Shown: positions 17,956 through 25,822 of the stretch, piece by piece | How the letters are laid out: each line of letters starts with the position of its first letter | How positions within the stretch are numbered: the stretch's first letter is position 1 | From: Candidatus Poribacteria bacterium | GTDB taxonomy: Bacteria > Poribacteria > WGA-4E > WGA-3G | Assembly: GCA_958295945.1 (NCBI GenBank) | Contig: OY282386.1 | Location: 2,728,001-2,792,000, forward strand | Length of the DNA stretch: 64,000 nt | Direction: 5' to 3' | Made by a program: the position numbers and the translations under genes | The notes under the pieces: model-generated | Seen by the model: only the letters and a program-made list of their open reading frames with translations | The model's database searches: none | What the model was told of the DNA's origin: nothing

Positions 17956-18912
17956 ATGTACATTAGACTACTTTTTCCGATACTCCTGAGTAGCATTCTT
18001 CTTACTGTAAATACAAATGCACAAGATGCGCTCAGTTATGTTCGCATCATAGAAGGCATTGTCCAACAACGTCCTCCGAATACCCGACAGACAATCGGAA
18101 AACGGTATGTTTGGAATTTTAAAGGAAAATCCTATACAGCACTCATGACAATCGACATTGAAAAATATAATTCTTATGACGGTAAAGAACGCTACGATAT
18201 TCCACAATTAGTAGAAGAAGGAAGAACAACAATCGGGAACCTGACACGTGAATTTCAGAACATCTTCAAACAGCACCGTGAGTGGACAAATCAGGATCGT
18301 ATCGACTTTGTTCTAAGTTTCGTCCAATCCCTACCATACACGTTTGATGACGTAACCACAGGTTACGATGAATTTAGACGTTACGCGGTCGAAACCTTGA
18401 TTGATGGCGGAGGTGATTGTGAAGACACGACAATCTTGGTTGCGGCAATCTTGCGCGGTTTAGGTGAGAAGACCGCACTCATTTTCACACCTGGACACAT
18501 AGCACTCGGTGTTAGTGGAAACTTCACTGGCACATCTGTCAACTATAACGGCACAAAATACTACTATTGTGAAACCACCGGCACAGGTTGGAAAGTTGGT
18601 GTCCTGCCTCCATCCTACAGCACAGCCGTGACCAACATCATCCCTTTAACACCCGATAGGATAGGTCCCCAACCAGAACCACATAGAATAACGACACCAT
18701 CACCTACACCTCGCGATAGGACACCAGAAATAACTCCACCAACGCCACCGATAAAAACAACACCTGAAACACCGGAACCTGAGACTCAAACAAACAGTGA
18801 GTCAAAGAGTCGCCTTGGTACTGCAATTGTTCTAATTTTTATCCTCATCGGTCTCGGCATCTCTACGGTTTATTTCCTGCACAGATCCTATAAAGAACAA
18901 GATGAATTCTAA
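17956..18912 (+). CDS. Exported transglutaminase-like cysteine protease-fold protein with C-terminal TM
   Basis: 318 aa. A signal peptide (about 1-22, ending TNAQ) is followed by a transglutaminase-like domain with a full candidate triad: Cys155 in DGGGDCEDTTIL, His181 in TPGHIALGV and an acidic residue in YYYCETT at about 206. A Pro/Thr-rich linker (about 230-275) leads to a TM helix at about 284-303 and a short charged end. The catalytic domain therefore sits in the periplasm on a membrane tether. It starts 2 nt after the ZorB-like gene, so the two are translationally linked. It might cleave or cross-link wall or surface proteins during action of the channel complex (inference). Confidence 0.78.
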   Translation: MYIRLLFPILLSSILLTVNTNAQDALSYVRIIEGIVQQRPPNTRQTIGKRYVWNFKGKSYTALMTIDIEKYNSYDGKERYDIPQLVEEGRTTIGNLTREFQNIFKQHREWTNQDRIDFVLSFVQSLPYTFDDVTTGYDEFRRYAVETLIDGGGDCEDTTILVAAILRGLGEKTALIFTPGHIALGVSGNFTGTSVNYNGTKYYYCETTGTGWKVGVLPPSYSTAVTNIIPLTPDRIGPQPEPHRITTPSPTPRDRTPEITPPTPPIKTTPETPEPETQTNSESKSRLGTAIVLIFILIGLGISTVYFLHRSYKEQDEF

Positions 18913-19035
18913 ATTTGTTTTTTAGAATAATCGGGAAACAGAATGCCTCCTACAAACCCAAACACACTTCCAAACGTCAAGAACTCCAAAATGCATCGCG
19001 CCACCACAACTCACAACCCATCTCAAGAACCCTAC

Positions 19036-19173
19036 TATGGTGAAGTCCTGAATTAATTAGACATTTCACATGTCCGAGCGATCTCCGAATCGCGATGGAC
19101 CGGACGAACAGTCGGGAATCGGAGTTCCCTCAAACAGTTCTGACATGTCCAATTAACTCTAAAAACTACCATA
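19036..19173 (+). repeat. 138-bp MITE-like element with inner hairpin
   Basis: The ends are TATGGT...ACCATA, and similarity of the two ends continues inwards: GAATTAATTAGACAT at left against GAGTTAATTGGACAT read from the right. Inside lies a partly inverted pair of CTCCGAATCG and CGGGAATCGGAG blocks. Related pieces occur at 20148-20450 (TATGGTGAAGTCCTGAATTAA and the CGATTCGGAG blocks), at about 6713 and at 49600-49692. No gene is supported in the 18913-19243 gap. Confidence 0.65.
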
Positions 19174-19243
19174 AATGATGATTTCACATTGTTTGGATGG
19201 AAAAAGTTGAAAACTTGCTAAAAATTCATTATACTTAATAAAC

Positions 19244-19582
19244 ATGCAAATTCGTCCAAGAGAGATCCTCCACTATACTACGTCAAGCGGAAACAACCCA
19301 TATCAGCGATGGTACATGCGGCTTAGAAATCAAAGGGCACAGATAGCAATCTCAAATAGAATTTCACGATTAAGAACAGGAAGCTTTGGCGATTTCAAGC
19401 GATTGAATAAAGATTTATACGAATTGAGAATTCATCACGGTCCTGGGTATCGCGTCTATTTTGGGATCTTTCAACATGACATTGTGATTTTACTTTGTGG
19501 AGGGACTAAAGGGACACAACAACGGGATATTGACAGAGCACAAAACTATTGGAACGACTTCTTAAAACAAACGAAGGAGTAA
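19244..19582 (+). CDS. RelE/HigB-type toxin (phage-derived Gp49-like)
   Basis: 112 aa, the usual size. RLRTGSFGDFKRLNKDLYEL, then GPGYRVYFGIFQHDIVILLCG and a C-terminal QQRDIDRAQNYWNDF, are the typical blocks of the RelE/HigB-like toxin family that cuts mRNA on the ribosome; GYRVYF carries the conserved Arg and Tyr. The antitoxin gene follows after 5 nt. Toxin first, antitoxin second is the HigBA order. No plasmid or phage genes surround it, so this is a chromosomal cassette. Confidence 0.87.
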   Translation: MQIRPREILHYTTSSGNNPYQRWYMRLRNQRAQIAISNRISRLRTGSFGDFKRLNKDLYELRIHHGPGYRVYFGIFQHDIVILLCGGTKGTQQRDIDRAQNYWNDFLKQTKE

Positions 19583-19587
19583 TTACC

Positions 19588-19911
19588 ATGAATATAGATG
19601 TTAAACTTCAACAATGCACAGTCCCTTTTAAAGACTTTCTTCTTAAAGATTTGGCACAACCCGAATTTGCGAAAGGTTATCTTGAAGCTGCACTCCAAGA
19701 TTTTGATAATGATGGCAACATTGAGGGACTATTACTTGCCATGAAAGATATTGCAGAAGCACAAGGCGGAATTGAAGAACTAGTCACATGGACAAATCTC
19801 AGTCCGAAAACTCTCACCTATCTCCTTAGTCCCGAGCACCCACCGCAATTGGGAAAAGTGCTGGAGATTATCTCCAGGTTAAAAGACTTAAAGAAAAAGA
19901 GAGAAATTTAA
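19588..19911 (+). CDS. HigA-like antitoxin of the RelE/HigB pair
   Basis: 107 aa from the ATG at 19588, chosen because AAGGAG sits just upstream within the end of the toxin gene. LAQPEFAKGYLEAALQDFD followed by a helix-turn-helix with GGIEELVTWTNLSPKTLTYL matches the DNA-binding antidote family that pairs with Gp49/RelE-like toxins. It would bind the toxin and repress the shared promoter. Confidence 0.87.
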   Translation: MNIDVKLQQCTVPFKDFLLKDLAQPEFAKGYLEAALQDFDNDGNIEGLLLAMKDIAEAQGGIEELVTWTNLSPKTLTYLLSPEHPPQLGKVLEIISRLKDLKKKREI

Positions 19912-20668
19912 GTCACATAATCACAATTCAGTTGTTATATGAAACTAAACAAATGCAATCCTAAGAAAAGATCAATTAAATGAACCCATATAACATAAGC
20001 GAAAACGTCCTGCTTGATTTAGAACCTGACGAAAGTTCACACTGTGGAGATATATGAGTTTCTCCGCATTATGTGAAATTCTTATGAACGATTATATCCC
20101 CCTAATTCCTATTCAACATTTCTTCGATAAATCAGAAGGTCGTGTATTATGGTGAAGTCCTGAATTAAAATGAATTGCGCGAGGACAATGCACTTGGACA
20201 TAAGAAGTCCCACCTGAAGTCCATTCTTGTCTGTGTTAATGCACCCAATAATTATGCCCCCCATTTAGTTTTAGGATTTTGGTTCAATATCATTCACAAA
20301 AACGTTTAATTATGGGTTTGTCCCGCTAAATATAGTGGAGCGTCTACCCTAAAATTGTCCGTCGCGATTCGGAGATCGCTCCTGCCGATGGACTGCTTAT
20401 GGTCCGAGGGAACTCCGATTCCCGGATACTATTATGTCCACCATTTAACACTTGACTTAGCACTATTGACAAAAACTTTACACACCCATTTTTGTCCTTC
20501 CCTATAATTAGAAATGGTATCATGATGTATAATTTTCAATTTCAACGTCTGTATTATGTAACAAATATTATTCATACTTCGTTTAGTTAACAAACAACTA
20601 CGTACACGATGGTAAGTTACAACAACATATAGATTTATAGGAAAACAATCAAAGGAAATTCTGAAACT
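19912..20668. other. 757-bp intergenic region with repeat debris
   Basis: No gene supported. It holds TATGGTGAAGTCCTGAATTAA at 20148-20168, identical to the left part of the 19036 repeat, then CGATTCGGAGATCGCTCC and GGGAACTCCGATTCCC blocks at about 20360-20430, and a solitary IS end at 20464-20486. It reads as a graveyard of small mobile repeats before the lipoprotein pair. Confidence 0.55.
20464..20486 (-). repeat. Solitary ISKra4-type terminal inverted repeat
   Basis: TATTGACAAAAACTTTACACACC at this position differs at one base from the 23-bp perfect ends of the ISKra4-type element at 49930-51536. No matching second end or transposase sequence lies nearby, so it is a remnant or a captured end. 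It also contains TTGACA, so it could act as a -35 box. Confidence 0.6.
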
Positions 20669-21355
20669 ATGGAAACAAAATATTCATCGTTAACCTTAAT
20701 CGTTAGTATTCTGATTATACTCTTTAGCATAACAGGCTGTTCCGAAGTGCCTTATACAGGTCCGGTCCTCACTATTAACCACATAGATACATACCTTAAT
20801 GCAACTGGTGAAGATACCGTTTGCCTACAGGATGGATTTGATGCTGTTTGTGTCAAACTTGAACTGGATAAAATAGAGATTGATAGCGCAGATATAGGTT
20901 ATGTACCTACTGTCCATGTCCATCCAGAAAACGTTTCTTATGTATTCGAGTATCAAGGAAGTCCTATTTTGCGAGCCAAAAGATCAATGGATACCACAGA
21001 ACTTGTGCAGAAATTAAAAGATGCGGGTAAAGTTAATTTACCGTCAAACGGAAATAATCTGAATGTTGCCCCCATTCCTGAAGGGTGGACTATCCAGATA
21101 TATTCCACTGCTCCAATGAATGTCAGAGTTGTAGAAGGATTAACCATAGGGACTAACAAGCAAAAAGACCTTGGGATAACCCAAAAGACACAAATTGATG
21201 ATGGAGTTCAATTTGCCGTTGAAACGAAGGGCCCGGAAATAACGATACAAGTCAACGGGTTGATCCCAGGCAACACAGCAACATTCCATATCAGTGCAGA
21301 TAGCATTGACTCTGATGATAACACGAATATTCTAAAGTTAAAACCGCTACAATAA
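20669..21355 (+). CDS. Lipoprotein, paralogue of the next gene
   Basis: 228 aa with a lipoprotein signal (lipobox ITGC, Cys about 24). No known domain is recognised. The N-terminal domain resembles that of the next protein: both have an N/D-x-Y-L segment, a short Cys-containing hairpin (VCLQDGFDAVCVKL here, YCIYNDTGSSCIDL there) and a strand pair HVHPENVSYVFEYQGSPILR / HIYPEKTRYIFYHEGTPIAR. The two cysteines may form a disulfide. It ends 28 nt before the next gene, so the two probably form an operon of exported proteins of unknown role. Confidence 0.65.
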   Translation: METKYSSLTLIVSILIILFSITGCSEVPYTGPVLTINHIDTYLNATGEDTVCLQDGFDAVCVKLELDKIEIDSADIGYVPTVHVHPENVSYVFEYQGSPILRAKRSMDTTELVQKLKDAGKVNLPSNGNNLNVAPIPEGWTIQIYSTAPMNVRVVEGLTIGTNKQKDLGITQKTQIDDGVQFAVETKGPEITIQVNGLIPGNTATFHISADSIDSDDNTNILKLKPLQ

Positions 21356-21383
21356 CCATTAAGATTAAGATGAGGAGTAATAA

Positions 21384-22424
21384 GTGGAAAGTTTACATAG
21401 TGTCATGCCGAGAATTCAACTATTATTGTTCGGATTCATCAGTCCCATTCTAATTGTCCTTTTCAGTATAGCGGGATGTTCCGATCCTTCCAATACGGGA
21501 TCGATTACTTCATATACAGGTTCAATGCTAACACCTGTGAATGTGGACGATTATCTCACCTCCATTACTGGTGGGACATACTGCATTTACAATGACACGG
21601 GTTCCTCCTGCATTGATCTTGTCCCACTTGTAAATGGCGGGGTAAAGACCAACGGACCTATCATCCACATTTATCCAGAGAAAACACGTTATATCTTCTA
21701 TCATGAAGGCACTCCTATTGCGCGAGTCGAACGAATAGGGGATACCAGCGACTTTGTTGAGACATTGACAGATCCAGATCAAGACCCGCCTAAAAGGGGG
21801 ACACCTACTCCCGGAAACAATAACAACGGCGATGGCGATGATGATGATACGAACGGTGGTGATGGTAACAACGACAACAACGGCGATGACGACAATGACG
21901 ATGACGATGATGATACGAACGGTGGTGATGGTAACAACGACAACAACGGCGATGACGACAATGACGATGATGATGATACGAACGGTGGTGATGGTAACAA
22001 CGACAACAACGGCGATGACGACAATGACGATGATGATGATGATACGAACGGTGGTGATGATAACAACGACAACAACGGCGATGACGACAATGACGATAAT
22101 CCTGATAATACCGATCCCACTGATAACACCAATGATGGACACGGATGGCTTATCTGGATATACTACCCAGAGGGAACAGCACCAATAAATCCTCCAACGC
22201 TTAGTGAAAGTAATGTGATAGTTACAATAAATGGTAAACAATTAACGGACGAAGACATAACAGGCTTTGCACAATTCATTGGACTTGAAGGGGAAAGAGG
22301 TATTCAGTTCTTCTATCCAACAGATTCCGCAGAACTTTTAGACTTAAAGGTGCAAATGGGTGGAATAACCGATCGTGAAGGTAATGTCCGATTCAATATT
22401 AACTATTTATGGCATTCAAATTAA
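21384..22424 (+). CDS. Lipoprotein with Asp/Asn/Gly repeat linker
   Basis: 346 aa from the GTG at 21384, chosen because GAGGAG precedes it at a good distance; an ATG at 21405 is possible. A lipoprotein signal ends in the lipobox IAGC. The N-terminal domain is paralogous to the preceding lipoprotein. Residues about 150-245 are almost only D, N, G and T in four tandem units, probably a flexible, highly acidic, possibly calcium-binding linker. A C-terminal domain of about 95 residues (GWLIWIYYPEG, then ESNVIVTINGKQLTDEDITG) looks like a small beta-sandwich. The function is unknown. Confidence 0.65.
   Translation: MESLHSVMPRIQLLLFGFISPILIVLFSIAGCSDPSNTGSITSYTGSMLTPVNVDDYLTSITGGTYCIYNDTGSSCIDLVPLVNGGVKTNGPIIHIYPEKTRYIFYHEGTPIARVERIGDTSDFVETLTDPDQDPPKRGTPTPGNNNNGDGDDDDTNGGDGNNDNNGDDDNDDDDDDTNGGDGNNDNNGDDDNDDDDDTNGGDGNNDNNGDDDNDDDDDDTNGGDDNNDNNGDDDNDDNPDNTDPTDNTNDGHGWLIWIYYPEGTAPINPPTLSESNVIVTINGKQLTDEDITGFAQFIGLEGERGIQFFYPTDSAELLDLKVQMGGITDREGNVRFNINYLWHSN
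21846..22107 (+). repeat. 63-66 bp coding tandem repeat, four units
   Basis: Units begin with GATACGAACGGTGGTGATG at 21846, 21912, 21975 and 22041, giving periods of 66, 63 and 66 bp. The differences are whole GAT or GAC codons, so the frame is kept. Each unit encodes DTNGGDGNNDNNGDDDND plus a variable run of Asp. High identity suggests recent expansion and likely length variation between strains. Confidence 0.92.
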
Positions 22425-22639
22425 TATTATCGGAGATTGGACAATTTCTCTATGTTTTCTATAGTGTGGACATAGATGGACCGATTTATATTCAGGTCCT
22501 TACTTGCAACGTAACGGACCGAAAAAGAACTTCATCGTCTATATAGGCAGCCCCAGCGGGGCGACAGGTGTCCCAACAATTTGGCATTGGTTATGACTAA
22601 TGCGTTTCTATTCATCAAGACTATTGTCCAAGTACTCAA

Positions 22640-22687
22640 AAAACTGTCCCAACTTTAGTAATATTACTAAAGTTGGGACAGTTTTTG
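22640..22687. repeat. 48-bp perfect palindrome, possible bidirectional terminator
   Basis: Arms 22640-22663 and 22664-22687 are exact reverse complements (AAAAACTGTCCCAACTTTAG on the left plus TAAT at the centre) with no spacer. A run of A on one side and T on the other gives terminator-like ends for transcripts in both directions. It lies about 200 nt after the lipoprotein gene and 350 nt before glyA. A fused pair of transposon ends is an alternative. Confidence 0.75.
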
Positions 22688-22962
22688 TCTCATGGAAGTT
22701 GAGTTTTCAATGGAACGTCCATTTTGGATAAGTTGGACATATCAATGGAAAACAACGAAAACACGGCACTCCAGTCATGCCAGAAAAATTGTCCAAACTA
22801 TAGTCCTTATAAAAGGCAAGGGATTTTTTCACACAAACGATGCACCACTAGGACATCCCAAAACTAAAGCATTAGGTCTTGTATTAGAATAGTTCACTTT
22901 TATTGAAGTAACGAAAATCCGTTACCACTAATATAACATAGAGACATCAATATCAACTTTTC

Positions 22963-22991
22963 TTGTAATTGTGCCAAAATTGTGATATTAT
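22963..22991 (+). promoter_or_regulatory. Sigma-70-type promoter candidate for glyA-folC
   Basis: TTGTAA at 22963-22968, a 17-nt spacer and TATTAT at 22986-22991, about 50 nt upstream of the glyA start. Spacing is ideal and each box has one or two deviations from consensus. Confidence 0.5.
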
Positions 22992-23042
22992 TTAACCTTT
23001 ACAATAAAATAGCATGTCAAGTTACACCCGGTGAGAGAAAAA

Positions 23043-24296
23043 ATGAATAAATTATTGGCAGAGGTAGACCCACAAATAGTTGAAATTACCGCCAATGACT
23101 TGGCACGTCAGCAAAACACGCTGATGCTAATCCCTTCTGAAAACTATGCCAGTCGAGCCGTGATGGAAATTCAAGGGAGTATCCTTGGTAATAAATATGC
23201 CGAAGGATATCCCGGTGAGCGTTACTATAACGGTTGCGAGTTTATGGATAGTGTGGAATCGCTTGCGATAGAACGTGCGAAAACACTTTTCAGTGCCGAA
23301 CACGTTAACGTTCAACCGCATGCGGGGACACAAGCGAATATGGCAGCATACCATGCCTTGCTTGATCCGGGGGATACGATCTTAGCCATGACTCTCAGTC
23401 ACGGTGGACATCTGAGCCACGGGGACAAAGTCAACTTTTCTGGACGTTACTACAATGTTGTCGCTTACGGTGTAGACGCGGAAACGGAATTGATTGACAT
23501 GGACACCGTAGGTCGCCTTGCCGAAGAACATCAACCGAAACTGATCGTTGTCGGGGCAACTGCGTATCCTCGACACTTCGACTTTGCTGCATGGCGTGAA
23601 GTCGCAGATTCTGTGGACGCATACCTACTCGCAGACATCGCACATATTGCTGGACTTATCGCAGGCGGTGTTCATCCAGATCCTGTCCCATATAGTGATG
23701 TGGTTACAACTACAACACACAAAACCTTACGCGGTCCTCGCGGTGCGATGATAATGTGTAAGGAAGAATATGCAGCGAAGATTGATAGAGCGGTATTCCC
23801 AGGTCTACAAGGCGGTCCTTTCCTCCACACAATCGCTGCCAGAGCGGTCGCTTTCAAAGAAGCAAGCGAACCAGAGTTCAAAACATATCAAGAACAAATA
23901 GTTAAGAATGCAAAAGCTCTTGCTCAAAGGTTAATTGAGAACGGATTCAGGTTAGTCAGTGGAGGAACAGAAAACCACTTGATGTTAATAGACCTAACTT
24001 CAAAATATGAGAAACTAAGCGGTAGGCAAGCAGCAGACCATCTTGAGGATGCGGGAATTATTGCTAATAAAAACACCATTCCTTTCGACAAGAGGAAACC
24101 GAAGACAACAAGTGGAATCCGACTTGGCACACCGATGGTTACAACGCGTGGTATGAAAGAAGATGAAATGATACAAATTGCGGATTTTATGACTGAGGCA
24201 CTTGAAAACAGACTAAAAGCTTCTGTAAAAAAACGTATTCGAGAAAAGGTTAAGGAATTCTGCGCGCAGTTCCCAATTTATGAATATCTATCGTAA
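23043..24296 (+). CDS. glyA: Serine hydroxymethyltransferase
   Basis: 417 aa from the ATG at 23043; GGTGAG lies at a good distance before it, whereas the GTG at 23031 overlaps that site. The enzyme interconverts serine and glycine with transfer of a one-carbon unit to tetrahydrofolate, PLP-dependent, cytosolic. Diagnostic blocks: [51 protein letters not shown], and [13 protein letters not shown] with the PLP-binding lysine. The length is normal for the bacterial enzyme. folC follows after 37 nt, so the pair supplies and retains folate one-carbon carriers. Confidence 0.97.
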   Translation: MNKLLAEVDPQIVEITANDLARQQNTLMLIPSENYASRAVMEIQGSILGNKYAEGYPGERYYNGCEFMDSVESLAIERAKTLFSAEHVNVQPHAGTQANMAAYHALLDPGDTILAMTLSHGGHLSHGDKVNFSGRYYNVVAYGVDAETELIDMDTVGRLAEEHQPKLIVVGATAYPRHFDFAAWREVADSVDAYLLADIAHIAGLIAGGVHPDPVPYSDVVTTTTHKTLRGPRGAMIMCKEEYAAKIDRAVFPGLQGGPFLHTIAARAVAFKEASEPEFKTYQEQIVKNAKALAQRLIENGFRLVSGGTENHLMLIDLTSKYEKLSGRQAADHLEDAGIIANKNTIPFDKRKPKTTSGIRLGTPMVTTRGMKEDEMIQIADFMTEALENRLKASVKKRIREKVKEFCAQFPIYEYLS

Positions 24297-24333
24297 ACAC
24301 AATTTCTATACTACAAACGATTATACCTAAAAG

Positions 24334-25716
24334 TTGGACTACAAATCTGCACTCGCCTACATAGAACAGTTTATTGATTATGAAAGAAGTCCGGACTTCG
24401 CACGGCAAGCAAGATTCTACAATCTAAATCGTATTACGCATTTATTAGACTTGCTTGGAAATCCACAAGAAAGATTAAAAGTCATCCATGTCGCTGGGAG
24501 TAAAGGCAAAGGATCAACAGCAGCGATTATTGCATCAGTGCTAACACACGCGGGATATAAAACGGGTTTGTATACCTCCCCACATTTGGTAACACCACGG
24601 GAACGGTGTCGGATTGACAACGAACTTATATCAGAATCAGAAGTTCCTTGCTACATTGACAAACTGAAACCTGCGATTGAAACCGTTTCGTCTTCTGAAT
24701 TCGGACGCGTTTCATTTTTTGAAATATACACAGCACTTGCCTTTACCTATTTTGCTGATAAAGCAACAGATTTTGCAGTTATTGAAGTCGGACTTGGAGG
24801 ACGACTTGACGCAACAAATATCGTTTCTCCGGTAACAACTGTCATGACACCGATTGGTTTAGAACACACATCAATATTAGGAAAAACTTATACTGAAATA
24901 GCGATTGAAAAAGCGGAGATAATCAAACAAGAGTGTCCGGTTGCAGTTGCCCCGCAACATCCTGATGCATACACTGTCATAGAAAGGGTAGCAAAAGAAC
25001 GAAACGCACCAATTGTAAAAGTCAAAAATATAGTAGAAAGAAAATCCGATAATCCCGTTCTTAATTCAGACGGTGTAACTATAGCACAACAATTTGATGT
25101 AGAAACTGATACAGAGACTTTTAGACAACTCTTACTGCCACTATTAGGACACCATCAGTATGTCAACGGGACAACTGCCATTGCTGCGATTGCGTGTCTG
25201 AAACAGAAAGGATATGAAATCACTAAAGATAGCGTGTATAAAGGTTTCAAGAACGTAACGTGGCCTGGACGTATCCAGTTAATAAAGTCCTCTCCGCTTG
25301 TCGTGCTTGATGGAGCACACTCACCTATTTCTATGGAGGCACTCTGTAGCACTATTCGTAACAATTTTCGTTACACTCAGGTGGTTTTCATCGTTAGTAT
25401 TATGAAAGATAAGGATTTAGCAGCAATTGGCAAAATTGTATCAAAAATAGCGGATTCCGTGATTGTAACACAAGTTCCCGATAATCCTCGTGTCCTGTCT
25501 GCAGAAACAATACACGATTCATGGTCGGGTTTATTCCAAAATATAAAAATCCATAAAACCCCAAAAGAAGCAATCACAACGGGATTATCCTCCGCATCGC
25601 TTACAGATTTAATTTGTGTGACAGGTTCTCTATACCTTGTCGGAGAAGCACTCAAGTTCTTTAATTGGGAATATGAATTTCAAGACTTACACACTAACGG
25701 TAGGCGTGCTTTGTAA
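24334..25716 (+). CDS. folC: Folylpolyglutamate/dihydrofolate synthase
   Basis: 460 aa from a TTG at 24334; no better ATG exists before the conserved N-terminus MDYKSALAYIEQFIDYE. It adds glutamate to folates using ATP (Mur ligase family). Visible motifs: the ATP loop HVAGSKGKGSTAA, YTSPHLVTPRERCRID, the catalytic-domain block AVIEVGLGGRLDATNIV, and TPIGLEHTSILG. The C-terminal glutamate ligase domain has VLDGAHSP. Its final codons and stop lie inside an intergenic-type hairpin repeat (25701-25723), so the last five residues are repeat-derived. It shares an operon with glyA. Confidence 0.93.
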   Translation: MDYKSALAYIEQFIDYERSPDFARQARFYNLNRITHLLDLLGNPQERLKVIHVAGSKGKGSTAAIIASVLTHAGYKTGLYTSPHLVTPRERCRIDNELISESEVPCYIDKLKPAIETVSSSEFGRVSFFEIYTALAFTYFADKATDFAVIEVGLGGRLDATNIVSPVTTVMTPIGLEHTSILGKTYTEIAIEKAEIIKQECPVAVAPQHPDAYTVIERVAKERNAPIVKVKNIVERKSDNPVLNSDGVTIAQQFDVETDTETFRQLLLPLLGHHQYVNGTTAIAAIACLKQKGYEITKDSVYKGFKNVTWPGRIQLIKSSPLVVLDGAHSPISMEALCSTIRNNFRYTQVVFIVSIMKDKDLAAIGKIVSKIADSVIVTQVPDNPRVLSAETIHDSWSGLFQNIKIHKTPKEAITTGLSSASLTDLICVTGSLYLVGEALKFFNWEYEFQDLHTNGRRAL

Positions 25717-25723
25717 GCGCGCT
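25701..25723 (+). repeat. GGTAGG hairpin repeat, overlapping the folC stop
   Basis: TAGGCGTGCTTTGTAAGCGC plus GCT, preceded by CGG. The stem is GCGTGCTT with AAGCGCGC (one G-T wobble) and a 3-nt loop, at 25704-25722. The TAA in the loop region is the stop of folC (25714-25716). Confidence 0.85.
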
Positions 25724-25822
25724 GAGAAAATCGGTATACTGGTGAAAATTACACCTTATGGCACGATTATTTGAATATGTGTGAACACTATGTAAGTCCT
25801 AATAATAAAAGAGAGGTATTTA

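Larger units (their letters stand above)
22425..23042. other. 618-bp intergenic region upstream of glyA
   Basis: No convincing gene. It holds a GCCCCAGCGGGGC hairpin at about 22551-22563, the 48-bp perfect palindrome at 22640-22687, and the glyA promoter candidate at 22963-22991. Short GTCCAA/TTGGAC blocks recur between them, which suggests decayed repeats. Confidence 0.5.

Noticed and set aside
18943-19056. 37-codon frame after the transglutaminase-like gene
   Set aside because: No Shine-Dalgarno, low-complexity content, and its end lies in the 19036 repeat.
21846-22107. Tandem repeat considered as a CRISPR array
   Set aside because: The units are contiguous, of coding nature (D/N/G codons in frame of a lipoprotein gene) and have no unique spacers.
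21528-22241. Long frames in other phases over the Asp-rich repeat
   Set aside because: They arise from the repeat itself (runs of V/I, S or T/M) and have no initiation signals.
22692-22892. 66-codon frame upstream of glyA
   Set aside because: No ribosome binding site, no recognisable motif, and the region is full of repeat debris.
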